Shown here piece after piece: positions 23,463 to 32,799 of a stretch of 64,000 nt of DNA; the stretch's first letter is position 1; each line of letters starts with the position of its first letter. A model generated the notes under the pieces. That model was not told where the DNA came from. It did not search any database and worked only from the letters and a program-made list of their open reading frames with translations. The position numbers were made by a program, and so were the translations under genes. Where the stretch lies: positions 496,001 through 560,000 of the forward strand of contig JAHJHR010000017.1 in assembly GCA_018823745.1 (NCBI GenBank), in the 5' to 3' direction. Source of the stretch: Alphaproteobacteria bacterium. Its GTDB lineage: Bacteria > Pseudomonadota > Alphaproteobacteria > Oceanibaculales > Oceanibaculaceae.

Positions 23463-24365
23463 TCAGGAACGGCGGTTTATGACGAATCGGGCGACTTCCT
23501 TCAAAAGCGTGGCCTTGCCGTCGAAGAAATCAAGATGGCTGCCGGCCTGCTCAACCAGCATATCGGCATGCGCCCGCGCACTTTCAGCCCCCTGCACGGC
23601 GACCAGCGTCGCCTTGCCGGCTGCCTGGTCCAGGCCGGTCGGCTTGCCGGTCTCCGCACTGTCGCCCTCTACATCCAGCAGATCATCACCGATCTGGAAG
23701 GCCAGCCCCATTTCCTGCCCGTAGAATTGCAGGGCATGGCGCGCCGCCGGCCCGGCCTTGCCAAGGATCGCGCCGGCCTCGCAGCTGAAGCAGATCAGCG
23801 CCGCCGTCTTCATGCGCTGCAACCGGGTTATCTGGGCCGCATCCATATCCGGCGTCGTCTCGGCCAGAAGGTCGATCATCTGGCCGCCAACCATGCCCTG
23901 CGTGCCCGACGCCTTGGCCAGGGCCAGCACCAGATCGGCCCGCACCTTCGGGTCGGCATGGGTGTTCTCATGCGCCAGAACCTCGAAGGCGTAGGTCAGC
24001 AGGCCATCGCCGGCCAGCACCGCCGTCGCCTCGTCGAACTGCTTGTGGCAGCTGGGGCGACCCCGGCGCAGATCGCTGTCATCCATCGCCGGCAGATCGT
24101 CATGGATCAGCGAATAGGCGTGCAGAAACTCGACCGCCGCCGCGACCCGCAGTGCGCATTGGCTGCTCACCGCAAACAGCTTGGCGCTTTCCAGCACCAG
24201 GAAGGCGCGGAACCGCTTGCCGCCGCCCAGGCTGGAATAGCGCATCGCCTCGATCACCCGTGCCTCCGGCCCCTCGGGGATCGGCAGCAGGCGGTCCATC
24301 ACATGCTCAACCGCCTCGGCGGCCTCGGCCATGGCGGCCTTGATGTTCATGCCGGAGGTTCCCAC
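23463..24365 (-). CDS. ispA: Polyprenyl synthetase (farnesyl diphosphate synthase)
   Basis: [47 protein letters not shown]. Confidence 0.93.
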   Translation of the reverse strand: MGTSGMNIKAAMAEAAEAVEHVMDRLLPIPEGPEARVIEAMRYSSLGGGKRFRAFLVLESAKLFAVSSQCALRVAAAVEFLHAYSLIHDDLPAMDDSDLRRGRPSCHKQFDEATAVLAGDGLLTYAFEVLAHENTHADPKVRADLVLALAKASGTQGMVGGQMIDLLAETTPDMDAAQITRLQRMKTAALICFSCEAGAILGKAGPAARHALQFYGQEMGLAFQIGDDLLDVEGDSAETGKPTGLDQAAGKATLVAVQGAESARAHADMLVEQAGSHLDFFDGKATLLKEVARFVINRRS

Positions 24366-24374
24366 GGCCCGCCC

Positions 24375-24626
24375 TCAGCTGGCCGCGTCGAAGGGTTCGC
24401 TGGAAACCGCGCCATCGGGGCCGAGCTTGATGCGGTCGACCTTCAGCTGCGCATCCTTCAGCTTGGCGTCGCAATGTTCCTTCAGCTTCGCGCCGCGCTC
24501 ATAGGCGTCGATGGAATCCTCCAGGCCGATCTGGCCTTGCTCCAGCTTGGAGACAATCGTCTCCAGCTCCGCCAGGGCCTGTTCGAAGCTCATCGCCTCG
24601 ATATCGGCGTGCTTGTTGTCACTCAT
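24375..24626 (-). CDS. xseB: Exodeoxyribonuclease VII small subunit
   Basis: MSFEQALAELETIVSKLEQGQIGLEDSIDAYERGAKLKEHCDAKLKDAQLKV; start trimmed from ORF end 24707. Confidence 0.94.
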   Translation of the reverse strand: MSDNKHADIEAMSFEQALAELETIVSKLEQGQIGLEDSIDAYERGAKLKEHCDAKLKDAQLKVDRIKLGPDGAVSSEPFDAAS

Positions 24627-24946
24627 CGTCCTGCCTTGCTCTGACCGCCGGGATAGGGTGGCGGAGTTTAGCGACCCCGCCCGGCCGGAACAAGCGGGCT
24701 GGCTCACTATGGACAGGGAGCAGCCCGGCTTTTACCTTCCGTTCATCAATACTTGGCACACTTGATATATCGACATCGCCGTAAATGCCTCCGCTATCGC
24801 TTGCGGGGGCGCGGCCGGCGAAACATACTGGCATTACTGGCCATAAAAAAAACAAAGCGCTTTGTGGGGGCGTCCGTGGCCAAACGGGTATCAACAACAC
24901 CGAAGAATTTCGGTGAAAGCCTTGGGGCAGACGGGAAAAAGAACCG

Positions 24947-26179
24947 GTGACACCGCAGGAAATCGCCGCGATCATCGACCAGCACGAGCGCTGGTTGACT
25001 CGACGCAAGGGGGGAGTGCGCGCCAGCCTGGCGATGCGCGATCTGTCAGGGCTCACGCTGGGCGGGGCCAATCTGCGCGGCGCCAATCTGGCGGGCGCCA
25101 ATCTGCACCGCACGGTGCTGTTCAACTGCGACATGGAAGAAGCGGATTTGTTCTGCGCCACGCTGGACCGTGCCGATCTGCGCCAGGCCAATCTGCGCAA
25201 GGTCGATATGCGGGGCTGCAGCCTGAAGCGCGCCAATCTGAACAACGCCAATCTGGAACTGGCGGATTTTCGGGGTGGAGCACTCTATGGCGCGGCAGGC
25301 ACCGATTCGGAGCGCATGCGCAACGCCAACAGCAATGGCGCGGATCTGTCCAATTCCGCGATGATGAACTGCAACCTGAAGGGTGCCACGCTGACCGGCG
25401 CCAATCTGTCAGGCGTCAATCTGAAGGGCGCCGATCTGACCGGGGCCAATCTGACCGGCGTGAACCTGTCCGAAGCCAATCTGACCGGCGCCAATCTGTC
25501 GGGGGCGAATCTGAAGGGCGCCATCGTCAACAACGCCATTCTGAAGAATGCGGTGCTGGTCGGTGCCAATCTGGAAGAAATCGACATGTCGGCGGTCGAT
25601 ATGACCGGCGCCACCCTGGCGACGGCGGATGAAGGATTGCCGCCCGATATCCGCAAGATTCTGGACGAGCATGCGCTGTGGATCAAGGGGCAGGCCGGTA
25701 AGGGCGAACGCGCCATACTGAGCGGCACGGATCTGAGCTACATGGATTTTACCGGCACCAATCTGAGCGGTGCCGAAATACGCGACGCCAAGCTGATCGG
25801 CATACGGCTGAATGGTTGCCGGCTGGTGATGTCGGACCTGTCACGCTCGGTGATGACCAATGCGGAAATCAAGCAGGCCATCCTGGACGGCACCAATCTG
25901 GTCGATACTGACCTGTCGGGTGCCAATCTGAGCGGCACCAGCCTGGGCCCGGTCGATCTGAAAGACAGCCAGGGCCGAGAGACGGGCCGCAAATGGCCGA
26001 CCAACCTCGCCGGAGCCAAGCTGCGCGGCGCCAATCTGACCGGCGCCGATCTGCGCCTCGCCAATCTGATGGATGCCGATCTGACCGATGCCATCCTGAC
26101 CGACGCCAATCTGACCGGGGCCAATCTGACGGATGCGATGCTTGATGGTGTCGATATGCAGCGCGTGGTGATGGAGTAA
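24947..26179 (+). CDS. Pentapeptide-repeat protein with duplicated HxxW-helix/repeat module (paralogue 1)
   Basis: GTG start; dozens of A(N/D)LxG/x repeats; N-terminal MTPQEIAAIIDQHERWL and internal IRKILDEHALWI. Confidence 0.9.
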   Translation: MTPQEIAAIIDQHERWLTRRKGGVRASLAMRDLSGLTLGGANLRGANLAGANLHRTVLFNCDMEEADLFCATLDRADLRQANLRKVDMRGCSLKRANLNNANLELADFRGGALYGAAGTDSERMRNANSNGADLSNSAMMNCNLKGATLTGANLSGVNLKGADLTGANLTGVNLSEANLTGANLSGANLKGAIVNNAILKNAVLVGANLEEIDMSAVDMTGATLATADEGLPPDIRKILDEHALWIKGQAGKGERAILSGTDLSYMDFTGTNLSGAEIRDAKLIGIRLNGCRLVMSDLSRSVMTNAEIKQAILDGTNLVDTDLSGANLSGTSLGPVDLKDSQGRETGRKWPTNLAGAKLRGANLTGADLRLANLMDADLTDAILTDANLTGANLTDAMLDGVDMQRVVME

Positions 26180-26193
26180 AACGCCAGCGGCAC

Positions 26194-27729
26194 TCAGCCG
26201 ACGGCAGCCGGGCGGGCGATTTCGGCGATCCGGCTGATCGGCAGGCGCACCGTGGCTGTTGTGCCCTTGCCCAGTGCACTTTCCAGAACGAATGTGCCGC
26301 CATGCAAATCGACCAGAGAGTTGACCAGCGGCAGGCCGAGGCCAGTTCCCTCGAACTGACGGCTCAGCGCTCCGTCGACCTGGCCGAAAGGCGCCAGGGC
26401 CTTGGCGATATTCTCCGGCGCGATGCCGATGCCGGTATCGCGTACGGCAACCTCCACGGCCCCGTTCTTCGCCTGGCGCGTGATGATGGTCACCGTGCCT
26501 TCCGGGCGGGTGAATTTCACCGCATTGGACAGCAGGTTGAACAGGACGTGCTTGAAGGCCCGTTCATCGACCCGGACATAGGGCAGATTAGCGTAGAACT
26601 GCCGCTCGATCTGAAGCGCACCGCGCTCCGCGCGCGGCAGGATCAGGCGCAGGCAGCTTTCGATGGTCCGGTGCATATCCACCAGCTGCTCGGTGAGATG
26701 GAACTTACCGGCCTCGATGCGTGACAGATCGAGGATATCGTTGATCGTCTCCAGCAGATGCGCGCCGCTTTCGTAGATATCCGTGGCATATTCCCGATAG
26801 CGCGGATGGCCGATGGCGCCGATGGTCTCGTTCTTGATCATCTCGGAAAAGCCGATGATGGCGTTTAGCGGCGTGCGCAGCTCATGGCTCATATTAGCCA
26901 GGAATTCCGACTTGGCCTTGCTGGCGGCCTCCGCCTGCTCCTTCGCCAGCAGCACCTGCAACTCAAAGCGCTTGCGCTCGGTGATGTCGCGCAGGAAGAC
27001 CAGTACTTCATCCGCCGTCATCATGACAATACGCGCCTCAAGGTCGCGCGCTTCGTCGCCGATATCCCATTTGAATTCGAATATCCGGGTCATGCCGGTC
27101 GACAGCGCCGCGGCGATCTCCGTCATTGCCATCTCGGCGACCGAGGCAGGCAGCGCCTCCTTTACCGGGCGGCCCATCAGATGAATCGGCGCCAGCTTCA
27201 GCACCGTATCCTTGCCTTCCTCGATGTCCAGCAGGATGCCGCTGCGGCTGATGCGCAGCACCGTGTCGGGAATGGCGCTGATCAGGGCCTCGTTCTTGCG
27301 CTCGCTCTGCAGCAGGGCGTGTTCGATGCGCTTCACATCCGTCAGGTCCAGAACTGTGCCCAGCAGATGCACCGTACCGTCCAGGGCCACGCCGACCGGC
27401 GCCAGATGAATACGCCACCAGATCCGCCCATGCGGCAGGGTGACGACCTCGTCATAGGTCTGCGGGGTCATGCGCTCAATGCAGCGTCGCAGATTACCAC
27501 GCACCACGGGTATCTCATGCGGCGCCACGAGATCGACGGGGCCAAGCCCGATGATCTCCTCGCCCGCCATGCCAACAAGTTCGGCGAACAGCGTGTTGAC
27601 CCGGCTGAATCGTATCGTGCCATCCGGCCCTGCATCCAGCAGAAACGCGCCACATAGCGAGTTAGAGAATACCCCGTCCAGCAGGGTATTTTCCGCTATT
27701 GGCGTCGATATGGGTGCGTCTTGGGTCAA
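26194..27729 (-). CDS. PAS domain-containing sensor histidine kinase
   Basis: FLANMSHELRTPLNAIIGFSEMI (HisKA), HVLFNLLSNAVKFT, DTGIGI, GLGLPLVNSLVDLHGG (HATPase). Confidence 0.95.
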   Translation of the reverse strand: MTQDAPISTPIAENTLLDGVFSNSLCGAFLLDAGPDGTIRFSRVNTLFAELVGMAGEEIIGLGPVDLVAPHEIPVVRGNLRRCIERMTPQTYDEVVTLPHGRIWWRIHLAPVGVALDGTVHLLGTVLDLTDVKRIEHALLQSERKNEALISAIPDTVLRISRSGILLDIEEGKDTVLKLAPIHLMGRPVKEALPASVAEMAMTEIAAALSTGMTRIFEFKWDIGDEARDLEARIVMMTADEVLVFLRDITERKRFELQVLLAKEQAEAASKAKSEFLANMSHELRTPLNAIIGFSEMIKNETIGAIGHPRYREYATDIYESGAHLLETINDILDLSRIEAGKFHLTEQLVDMHRTIESCLRLILPRAERGALQIERQFYANLPYVRVDERAFKHVLFNLLSNAVKFTRPEGTVTIITRQAKNGAVEVAVRDTGIGIAPENIAKALAPFGQVDGALSRQFEGTGLGLPLVNSLVDLHGGTFVLESALGKGTTATVRLPISRIAEIARPAAVG

Positions 27730-27994
27730 GGGCAGCGAATCCGGCTTTCAGAGGCCTGGGGGCAAGGGAAAACAGATCACCTCTCACCGCAGCGAAAGGC
27801 AACACACGGAGAAAAGGTCAAAAATCTGTGCCATAGGCCTCAAGGATAAGGTAATAGCTTGATAACGCTTTGGAAGGGCATCCGTGTGGATAACCGTTTT
27901 TTATCGTTTCAGACGAAGCTCATGTCCCATGATGCTGTCTCGCTCCGCAGATGCTATAAATCAATTCTGACCAATTCTGGCGGCAGGTTTCCAA

Positions 27995-28357
27995 ATGATA
28001 CCACTAAATAAGGAAAATGCGCGGAATGCGCTGCTGACGCTGGTCAGCCGTCAGTTCGACGACATCGCCGAACGTATCAGCCGGGACATCCACCAGCATG
28101 CCAATGGCAGCCCGGTGCCGGCAGCCGTGGGGTTCATGATGTATTTCCTGCGCAATGCGGATGGCGAACCGCTGAAGGACACGATCGTGAACCGATACGG
28201 CGTCACCCGGGCCCATATGGAAGAAACCACCGGCTTCCGGAAATTGCGGGATGCCTGCCAGAAGAAGCAGCTTGGTGCGCGTCTGGAAGAGCATTTCTAT
28301 GCCCATCAGCCCAACCTGACCCGGATATACAAGGTCGTGGTCGATGGCTGGTCTTAA
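27995..28357 (+). CDS. Hypothetical protein, 120 aa
   Basis: Intact ORF between histidine kinase and second pentapeptide gene; no recognised family. Confidence 0.55.
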   Translation: MIPLNKENARNALLTLVSRQFDDIAERISRDIHQHANGSPVPAAVGFMMYFLRNADGEPLKDTIVNRYGVTRAHMEETTGFRKLRDACQKKQLGARLEEHFYAHQPNLTRIYKVVVDGWS

Positions 28358-28487
28358 CGCTTGATTAAAGGGTTATGCGCCTTGATGGCCCACCGCCCAC
28401 GGCATAGGATGCCGACCACGTGATCGATACTATATTCAACCTGGATCACTTCTCGATCCAAGCCTGCCCCTTAACCGCAGTATCACG

Positions 28488-29774
28488 ATGACCCCCCAGG
28501 AAATCCTGCAGATCATCCAGCGCCACGAATTCTGGCTAGAGCGCAAGCCGGGCGGGACACGCGCGAATCTGTCCGGCATGAACCTGTCGGGCTTCCATCT
28601 GGCCGATCTGAACCTGCAATCGGCGAAATTCTCCGGCGCCAATCTCAGCCGCTGCATCCTGTCGGGCGCCGATCTCAGCTATTGCGATCTGTTCTGCGTC
28701 AATCTGGATGCCGCCGACCTGCGCAGCGCCGTGCTGCATCGCGCCGATCTGCGCGGCGCGCATCTGCGCAACGCCAATTTCACCGGCGCCAATCTGAAAG
28801 AGGCTGACCTGCGCGGCGGCGCGCTGATCAGCGGCAATCCGGCCAGCCCCGCCACTATGCTGCGCGCCGATCTCAGCTTTGCCGAGCTGGATTCGGCCGT
28901 TCTGCAAAGCGCGAACATGTCGGGCGCCGATCTGTCCAACGCGACCATGGTCGAAGCCTCCCTGGAAGGCGCCCTGCTCTGCGGCGCCAATCTGTCGGGC
29001 GTCAATCTGCGCGGCGCGAAGCTGGAGGGCGCTGATCTGTCCGGCGCCAATCTGACCGGCACCAACCTGTCGGAAAGCGACCTGACCGGCGTCAACCTGA
29101 CCGGGGCGATCATTGCCAAGACGGTCATGAGCCGGGCCGAGCTGAACCGCGCGATCCTGACCAATGTCGATCTCAGCGGCGCCGATCTGACCGGGGCGCA
29201 TCTGGCCGAAACCCGCACCGCCCTGTCACGCTCGATCAAGGACATCATCCGCGACCATCTGAAATGGGTGGAAAGCGATGGCGTCGTCGGCTCCCGGGCG
29301 GAGCTGGGCAAGGCCGATCTGAGCCGACAGGATCTCACCGGCGCCAATCTGTCGGGTGCCGATCTGCGCGGCGCGGTCCTGGTCGGTGCACGGATGGCGG
29401 GCATACAGCTGGTGATGTCCGATCTGTCCGAATCCAATCTGGAAGGGGCCGATCTGGAAGGCGCTGTCCTGGACGGCATCAATCTCAGCAACGCCAATCT
29501 GTCCTCCGCACGGCTGCGTGGCGCGCAGCTCAGCGCGGTGGATATCAAGAACAACGAGGGCCGCTCGACCGGCCGGCTCTGGCCCGCCAATCTTGCCGGA
29601 GCCAACCTGTCGCGGGCTGACCTGACCAACGCGCTGCTTACCGGCGCCAATCTGGCGAAGGCCGATCTCACCGGGGCGAAGCTGCACAATACCAATCTGG
29701 TCGATGCCAATCTGCGCGACGTGACGGTTGATCCGTCGCAACTCACCCTGGCGGTCACGCTCAAGCCCGAGTGA
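28488..29774 (+). CDS. Pentapeptide-repeat protein with duplicated HxxW-helix/repeat module (paralogue 2)
   Basis: MTPQEILQIIQRHEFWLERKPGGTRANL and internal IKDIIRDHLKWVES; shared LVMSDLS and GR.TGR.WP.NLAGA with paralogue 1. Confidence 0.9.
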   Translation: MTPQEILQIIQRHEFWLERKPGGTRANLSGMNLSGFHLADLNLQSAKFSGANLSRCILSGADLSYCDLFCVNLDAADLRSAVLHRADLRGAHLRNANFTGANLKEADLRGGALISGNPASPATMLRADLSFAELDSAVLQSANMSGADLSNATMVEASLEGALLCGANLSGVNLRGAKLEGADLSGANLTGTNLSESDLTGVNLTGAIIAKTVMSRAELNRAILTNVDLSGADLTGAHLAETRTALSRSIKDIIRDHLKWVESDGVVGSRAELGKADLSRQDLTGANLSGADLRGAVLVGARMAGIQLVMSDLSESNLEGADLEGAVLDGINLSNANLSSARLRGAQLSAVDIKNNEGRSTGRLWPANLAGANLSRADLTNALLTGANLAKADLTGAKLHNTNLVDANLRDVTVDPSQLTLAVTLKPE

Positions 29775-29841
29775 CTTGAGTTATCGGCGGAACGGCCGAT
29801 TTCTATAGCTGGTTCCGTTTCTTCCCTGCCGTGAGGTCAGC

Positions 29842-31044
29842 ATGCCCGACGACGCGACCCAACCCGCGCCTGGGTCTCTGACGGCCCGTATTGTCGCACG
29901 CATCGACGATATCGCGGCGGCGGAGTGGGATGCCTGCGCCGGACCGGATAATCCCTTCGTCAGCCATGCCTTCCTCTCCGCCTTGGAGGAGTCCGGCTCG
30001 GTCGGCCCGCAAAGCACCGGCTGGCTGCCGCAGCATGTCGCCATCAACGATTCCGATGGCCGGCTGCTGGCCTGCGCGCCAGCCTATATCAAGCTGCATT
30101 CCTATGGCGAATACGTGTTCGACCATGGCTGGGCCGACGCCTTTGAACGCGCCGGCGGGCGCTATTATCCCAAGCTGCAGATCTGCGTGCCCTTCACCCC
30201 TGCCCCCGGGCCGCGCCTGCTGGTCCGGCCCGGCGAGGATGTGGCCGGGCTGCGCCAGGCGATGATCGCAACTTTAACTGAATTCTGCGAGCAGGCGGGC
30301 CTGTCCTCCCTGCACATCACCTTCCCCAGCGAGGCCGAATACGAGCTGGCCGGCGATATCGGCCTGATCCAGCGCATCGGCCAGCAATTCCACTGGCATA
30401 ATGACGGCTATGCCAGCTTCGAGGATTTCCTGGCCGCGCTGAATTCCCGCAAGCGCAAGCAGATCCGCAAGGAACGCCGCGAGGCCCAGGCCGGCGGCGT
30501 CACACTGCGCGCCTATTCCGGCGCGGAACTGAAGCCCGAGCATTGGGATGCGTTCTACCGCTTCTACGAAAACACCAGCGACCGCAAATGGGGCTCCGCC
30601 TACCTGACCCGTGATTTCTTCCAGCTGCTGGGCGAGCGGATGGGCGACAGGGTCGTGCTGTTCCTGGGCGAGGAGGAAGGCCATGAGGGCACCGGTGCCT
30701 ATGTCTGCGGCGCGCTGAATCTGGCAGGCACCGACACGCTCTACGGCCGCAACTGGGGCTGCGAGGAGCATGTGAAATTCCTGCATTTCGAGGCCTGCTA
30801 CTACCGCGCCATCGACTGGGCCATTGAATACGGCTTCAAGCGCGTGGAGGCCGGCGCCCAGGGTCCGCACAAGATCCAGCGCGGCTATCTGCCAACCCCG
30901 ACCTATAGCGCCCACTGGATCGCCCATCCCGGCCTGCGCGACGCCGTCGACAAGGCGATGCGCCGCGAGCGCCCGGCTGTGCTGGCCGAGATCGACGCCC
31001 TGACCGCTGAATACAGCCCTTACCGGCAGGAGGGCGAGGGCTAG
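29842..31044 (+). CDS. GNAT/FemAB-like N-acetyltransferase (peptidogalycan biosynthesis, DUF482-like)
   Basis: NPFVSHAFLSALEESGSVG, RKRKQIRKERREA, YGRNWGCEEHVKFLHFEACYYRAIDWAIEYG, GAQGPHKIQRGYLP. Confidence 0.88.
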   Translation: MPDDATQPAPGSLTARIVARIDDIAAAEWDACAGPDNPFVSHAFLSALEESGSVGPQSTGWLPQHVAINDSDGRLLACAPAYIKLHSYGEYVFDHGWADAFERAGGRYYPKLQICVPFTPAPGPRLLVRPGEDVAGLRQAMIATLTEFCEQAGLSSLHITFPSEAEYELAGDIGLIQRIGQQFHWHNDGYASFEDFLAALNSRKRKQIRKERREAQAGGVTLRAYSGAELKPEHWDAFYRFYENTSDRKWGSAYLTRDFFQLLGERMGDRVVLFLGEEEGHEGTGAYVCGALNLAGTDTLYGRNWGCEEHVKFLHFEACYYRAIDWAIEYGFKRVEAGAQGPHKIQRGYLPTPTYSAHWIAHPGLRDAVDKAMRRERPAVLAEIDALTAEYSPYRQEGEG

Positions 31045-31076
31045 TTAGCACGGCAATAGTGCCCCCTTCCCCAGGC

Positions 31077-31177
31077 CGTCACCCCCGGCCTTGTGCCGGG
31101 GGTCCATGCTTCAGCTTACTGGATCATTGGTTGAGTAGGCTGCACCCTGGATTCCCGGCACAAGGCCGGGAATGACA
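31077..31177 (+). repeat. Dispersed intergenic double-hairpin repeat, family B (copy B1)
   Basis: CGTCACCCCCGGCCTTGTGCCGGGGGTCCATG...CTGGATTCCCGGCACAAGGCCGGGAATGACA; inverted copy at 32545. Confidence 0.85.
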
Positions 31178-31186
31178 GTTGTGGTA

Positions 31187-32233
31187 TCACGCAACCTGCT
31201 GCTGCTTGCGGAAGCGGCTCTCGGCGACACGGTCGGCGGCGGTGCCGGTGGGGATGCCTTCCGTCTCGGCGTGGGCGAAGATTTCCAGCAGCGTGTCGTA
31301 TATGCCCTCGACCTGCTTCAGCGCGGCGGCGCGGTCATAGTGGTCGAAGGATTCATGGTGGATGTTGATGATGCCACCGGCATTGATCGCGTAATCCGGG
31401 GCATAGAGGATGCCGCGCAGCCGCAGCACCTCGCCGTGGCGGTCCTCGGCCAGTTGATTATTGGCGGCGCCAGCGACGATGCCGGCCTGGATTTCCGGGA
31501 TCGTCTCATCGTTCAGGATGGCGCCCAGCGCGCAGGGCGCAAAGACATCGACATCGGCGGCGTGGATACGATCAGCCGGCAGGATTTCGGCGTGATAGGC
31601 TGCCGCTGTGCGGGCGACACGCGCTTCATCGATATCGGCCACCACGAGCAGGGCGCCGGCTTCATAGAGCTGGCGCGCCAGATCATGGCCGACATGGCCC
31701 AGCCCCTGCACGGCGATGCGCAGGCCGGCCAGATCGTCGCGTCCCAGCTTCGCCTTCACCGCCGCCCTTATGCCCTGGAACACGCCATAGGCGGTGACCG
31801 GCGACGGATCGCCACTGCCGCCCGCCGTTCCCGCGACATGGCGCGTGACCTGCCGGACGATCTCGATATCGGCCACGCCGGTACCGACATCCTCGGCCAC
31901 GATATAGCGCCCGCCAAGCGATTCGACGAACCGGCCAAAGGCGCGGAACAACGCCGGCGTCTTCTGGGTCCGGGACTCGCCGATGATGACCGATTTGCCA
32001 CCGCCCAGCGGCAGGCCGGCCAGCGCCGATTTATAGGTCATGCCGCGCGACAGCCGCAGCGCATCGGTCAGCGCCTCTTCCTCGCTGGCATAGGGCCACA
32101 TCCGGCACCCGCCCAGAGAGGGGCCGCGTGTCGTGTTGTGAATCGCGATGATGGCGCGCAGGCCGGTCTCCGCATCGTGGCAGAACACCACCTGCTCATG
32201 ACCATCGAAATCGGGCGCGGTGAATATCGGCAT
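31187..32233 (-). CDS. Glu/Leu/Phe/Val dehydrogenase (leucine dehydrogenase-like)
   Basis: [67 protein letters not shown]. Confidence 0.92.
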   Translation of the reverse strand: MPIFTAPDFDGHEQVVFCHDAETGLRAIIAIHNTTRGPSLGGCRMWPYASEEEALTDALRLSRGMTYKSALAGLPLGGGKSVIIGESRTQKTPALFRAFGRFVESLGGRYIVAEDVGTGVADIEIVRQVTRHVAGTAGGSGDPSPVTAYGVFQGIRAAVKAKLGRDDLAGLRIAVQGLGHVGHDLARQLYEAGALLVVADIDEARVARTAAAYHAEILPADRIHAADVDVFAPCALGAILNDETIPEIQAGIVAGAANNQLAEDRHGEVLRLRGILYAPDYAINAGGIINIHHESFDHYDRAAALKQVEGIYDTLLEIFAHAETEGIPTGTAADRVAESRFRKQQQVA

Positions 32234-32415
32234 GGTATCCTCCCCTGCTGAGTAAGGAAAGAATCGCCCTGTCTTACCCCGGCTTCAACGCCTGGAAACA
32301 GATGGCAAGAAAAACGCAGCAAGATGAGGAGAAGTCAGAGTATCGCATCTGCCGGACCCGAAAAACCGGCAGTGCATTGAAATTTTATTACGCACCGTTG
32401 AGGGTCCCCTTTCTT

Positions 32416-32516
32416 CGTCATGGTCGGACTTGATCCGATCATCCATTGACCGAACGGGTTGCACGGGCGGCTGGACCCCACAGTGCCATGGGCGGGTCAA
32501 GCCCGAGGGTGACGAT
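32416..32516 (+). repeat. Family A repeat (copy A2, long form)
   Basis: CGTCATGGTCGGACTTGATCCGATCATCCATTGACCGAACG...GTGCCATGGGCGGGTCAAGCCCGAGGGTGACGAT. Confidence 0.85.
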
Positions 32517-32544
32517 GGTAGGGGGATCGCACTTCATCTCCGCC

Positions 32545-32645
32545 CGTCATTCCCGGCCTTGTGCCGGGAATCCATGGTCGAGCTTACTCGACTGATGATC
32601 CAGTAAGCGGAAGCCTGGACCCCCGGCACAAGGCCGGGGGTGACG
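32545..32645 (-). repeat. Family B repeat (copy B2, inverted relative to B1)
   Basis: CGTCATTCCCGGCCTTGTGCCGGGAATCCATGG...CTGGACCCCCGGCACAAGGCCGGGGGTGACG; reverse complement aligns end-to-end with B1. Confidence 0.85.
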
Positions 32646-32671
32646 GTCTGAGGAAATGGCAATAAAGGACT

Positions 32672-32772
32672 CGTCATGGTCGGACTTGATCCGACCATCC
32701 ATTGACCGAGCGAGCCGCACAGACGGATGGACCCCCAAGTGCCATGGGCGGGTCAAGCCCGAGGGTGACGAT
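32672..32772 (+). repeat. Family A repeat (copy A3, long form)
   Basis: CGTCATGGTCGGACTTGATCCGACCATCCATTGACCGAGCG...GTGCCATGGGCGGGTCAAGCCCGAGGGTGACGAT. Confidence 0.85.
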
Positions 32773-32799
32773 GGTGGGGGGTGGCTAGGGCTATGCCCC

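Noticed and set aside
24947-29774. Short-period repeats (GCCAATCTG, 15-nt phase) and antisense repeat-like ORFs (e.g. 28536-29201, 28679-29764) that could be read as a tandem array or CRISPR-like
   Set aside because: Periodicity is the codon image of pentapeptide repeats in intact plus-strand genes; no spacer/repeat structure, and antisense QIGA-type ORFs are by-products.
32416-32772. A-B-A repeats as rho-independent terminators only
   Set aside because: Hairpins lack T-tracts and recur with conserved non-stem sequence in several intergenic regions, so a dispersed element is the better description.
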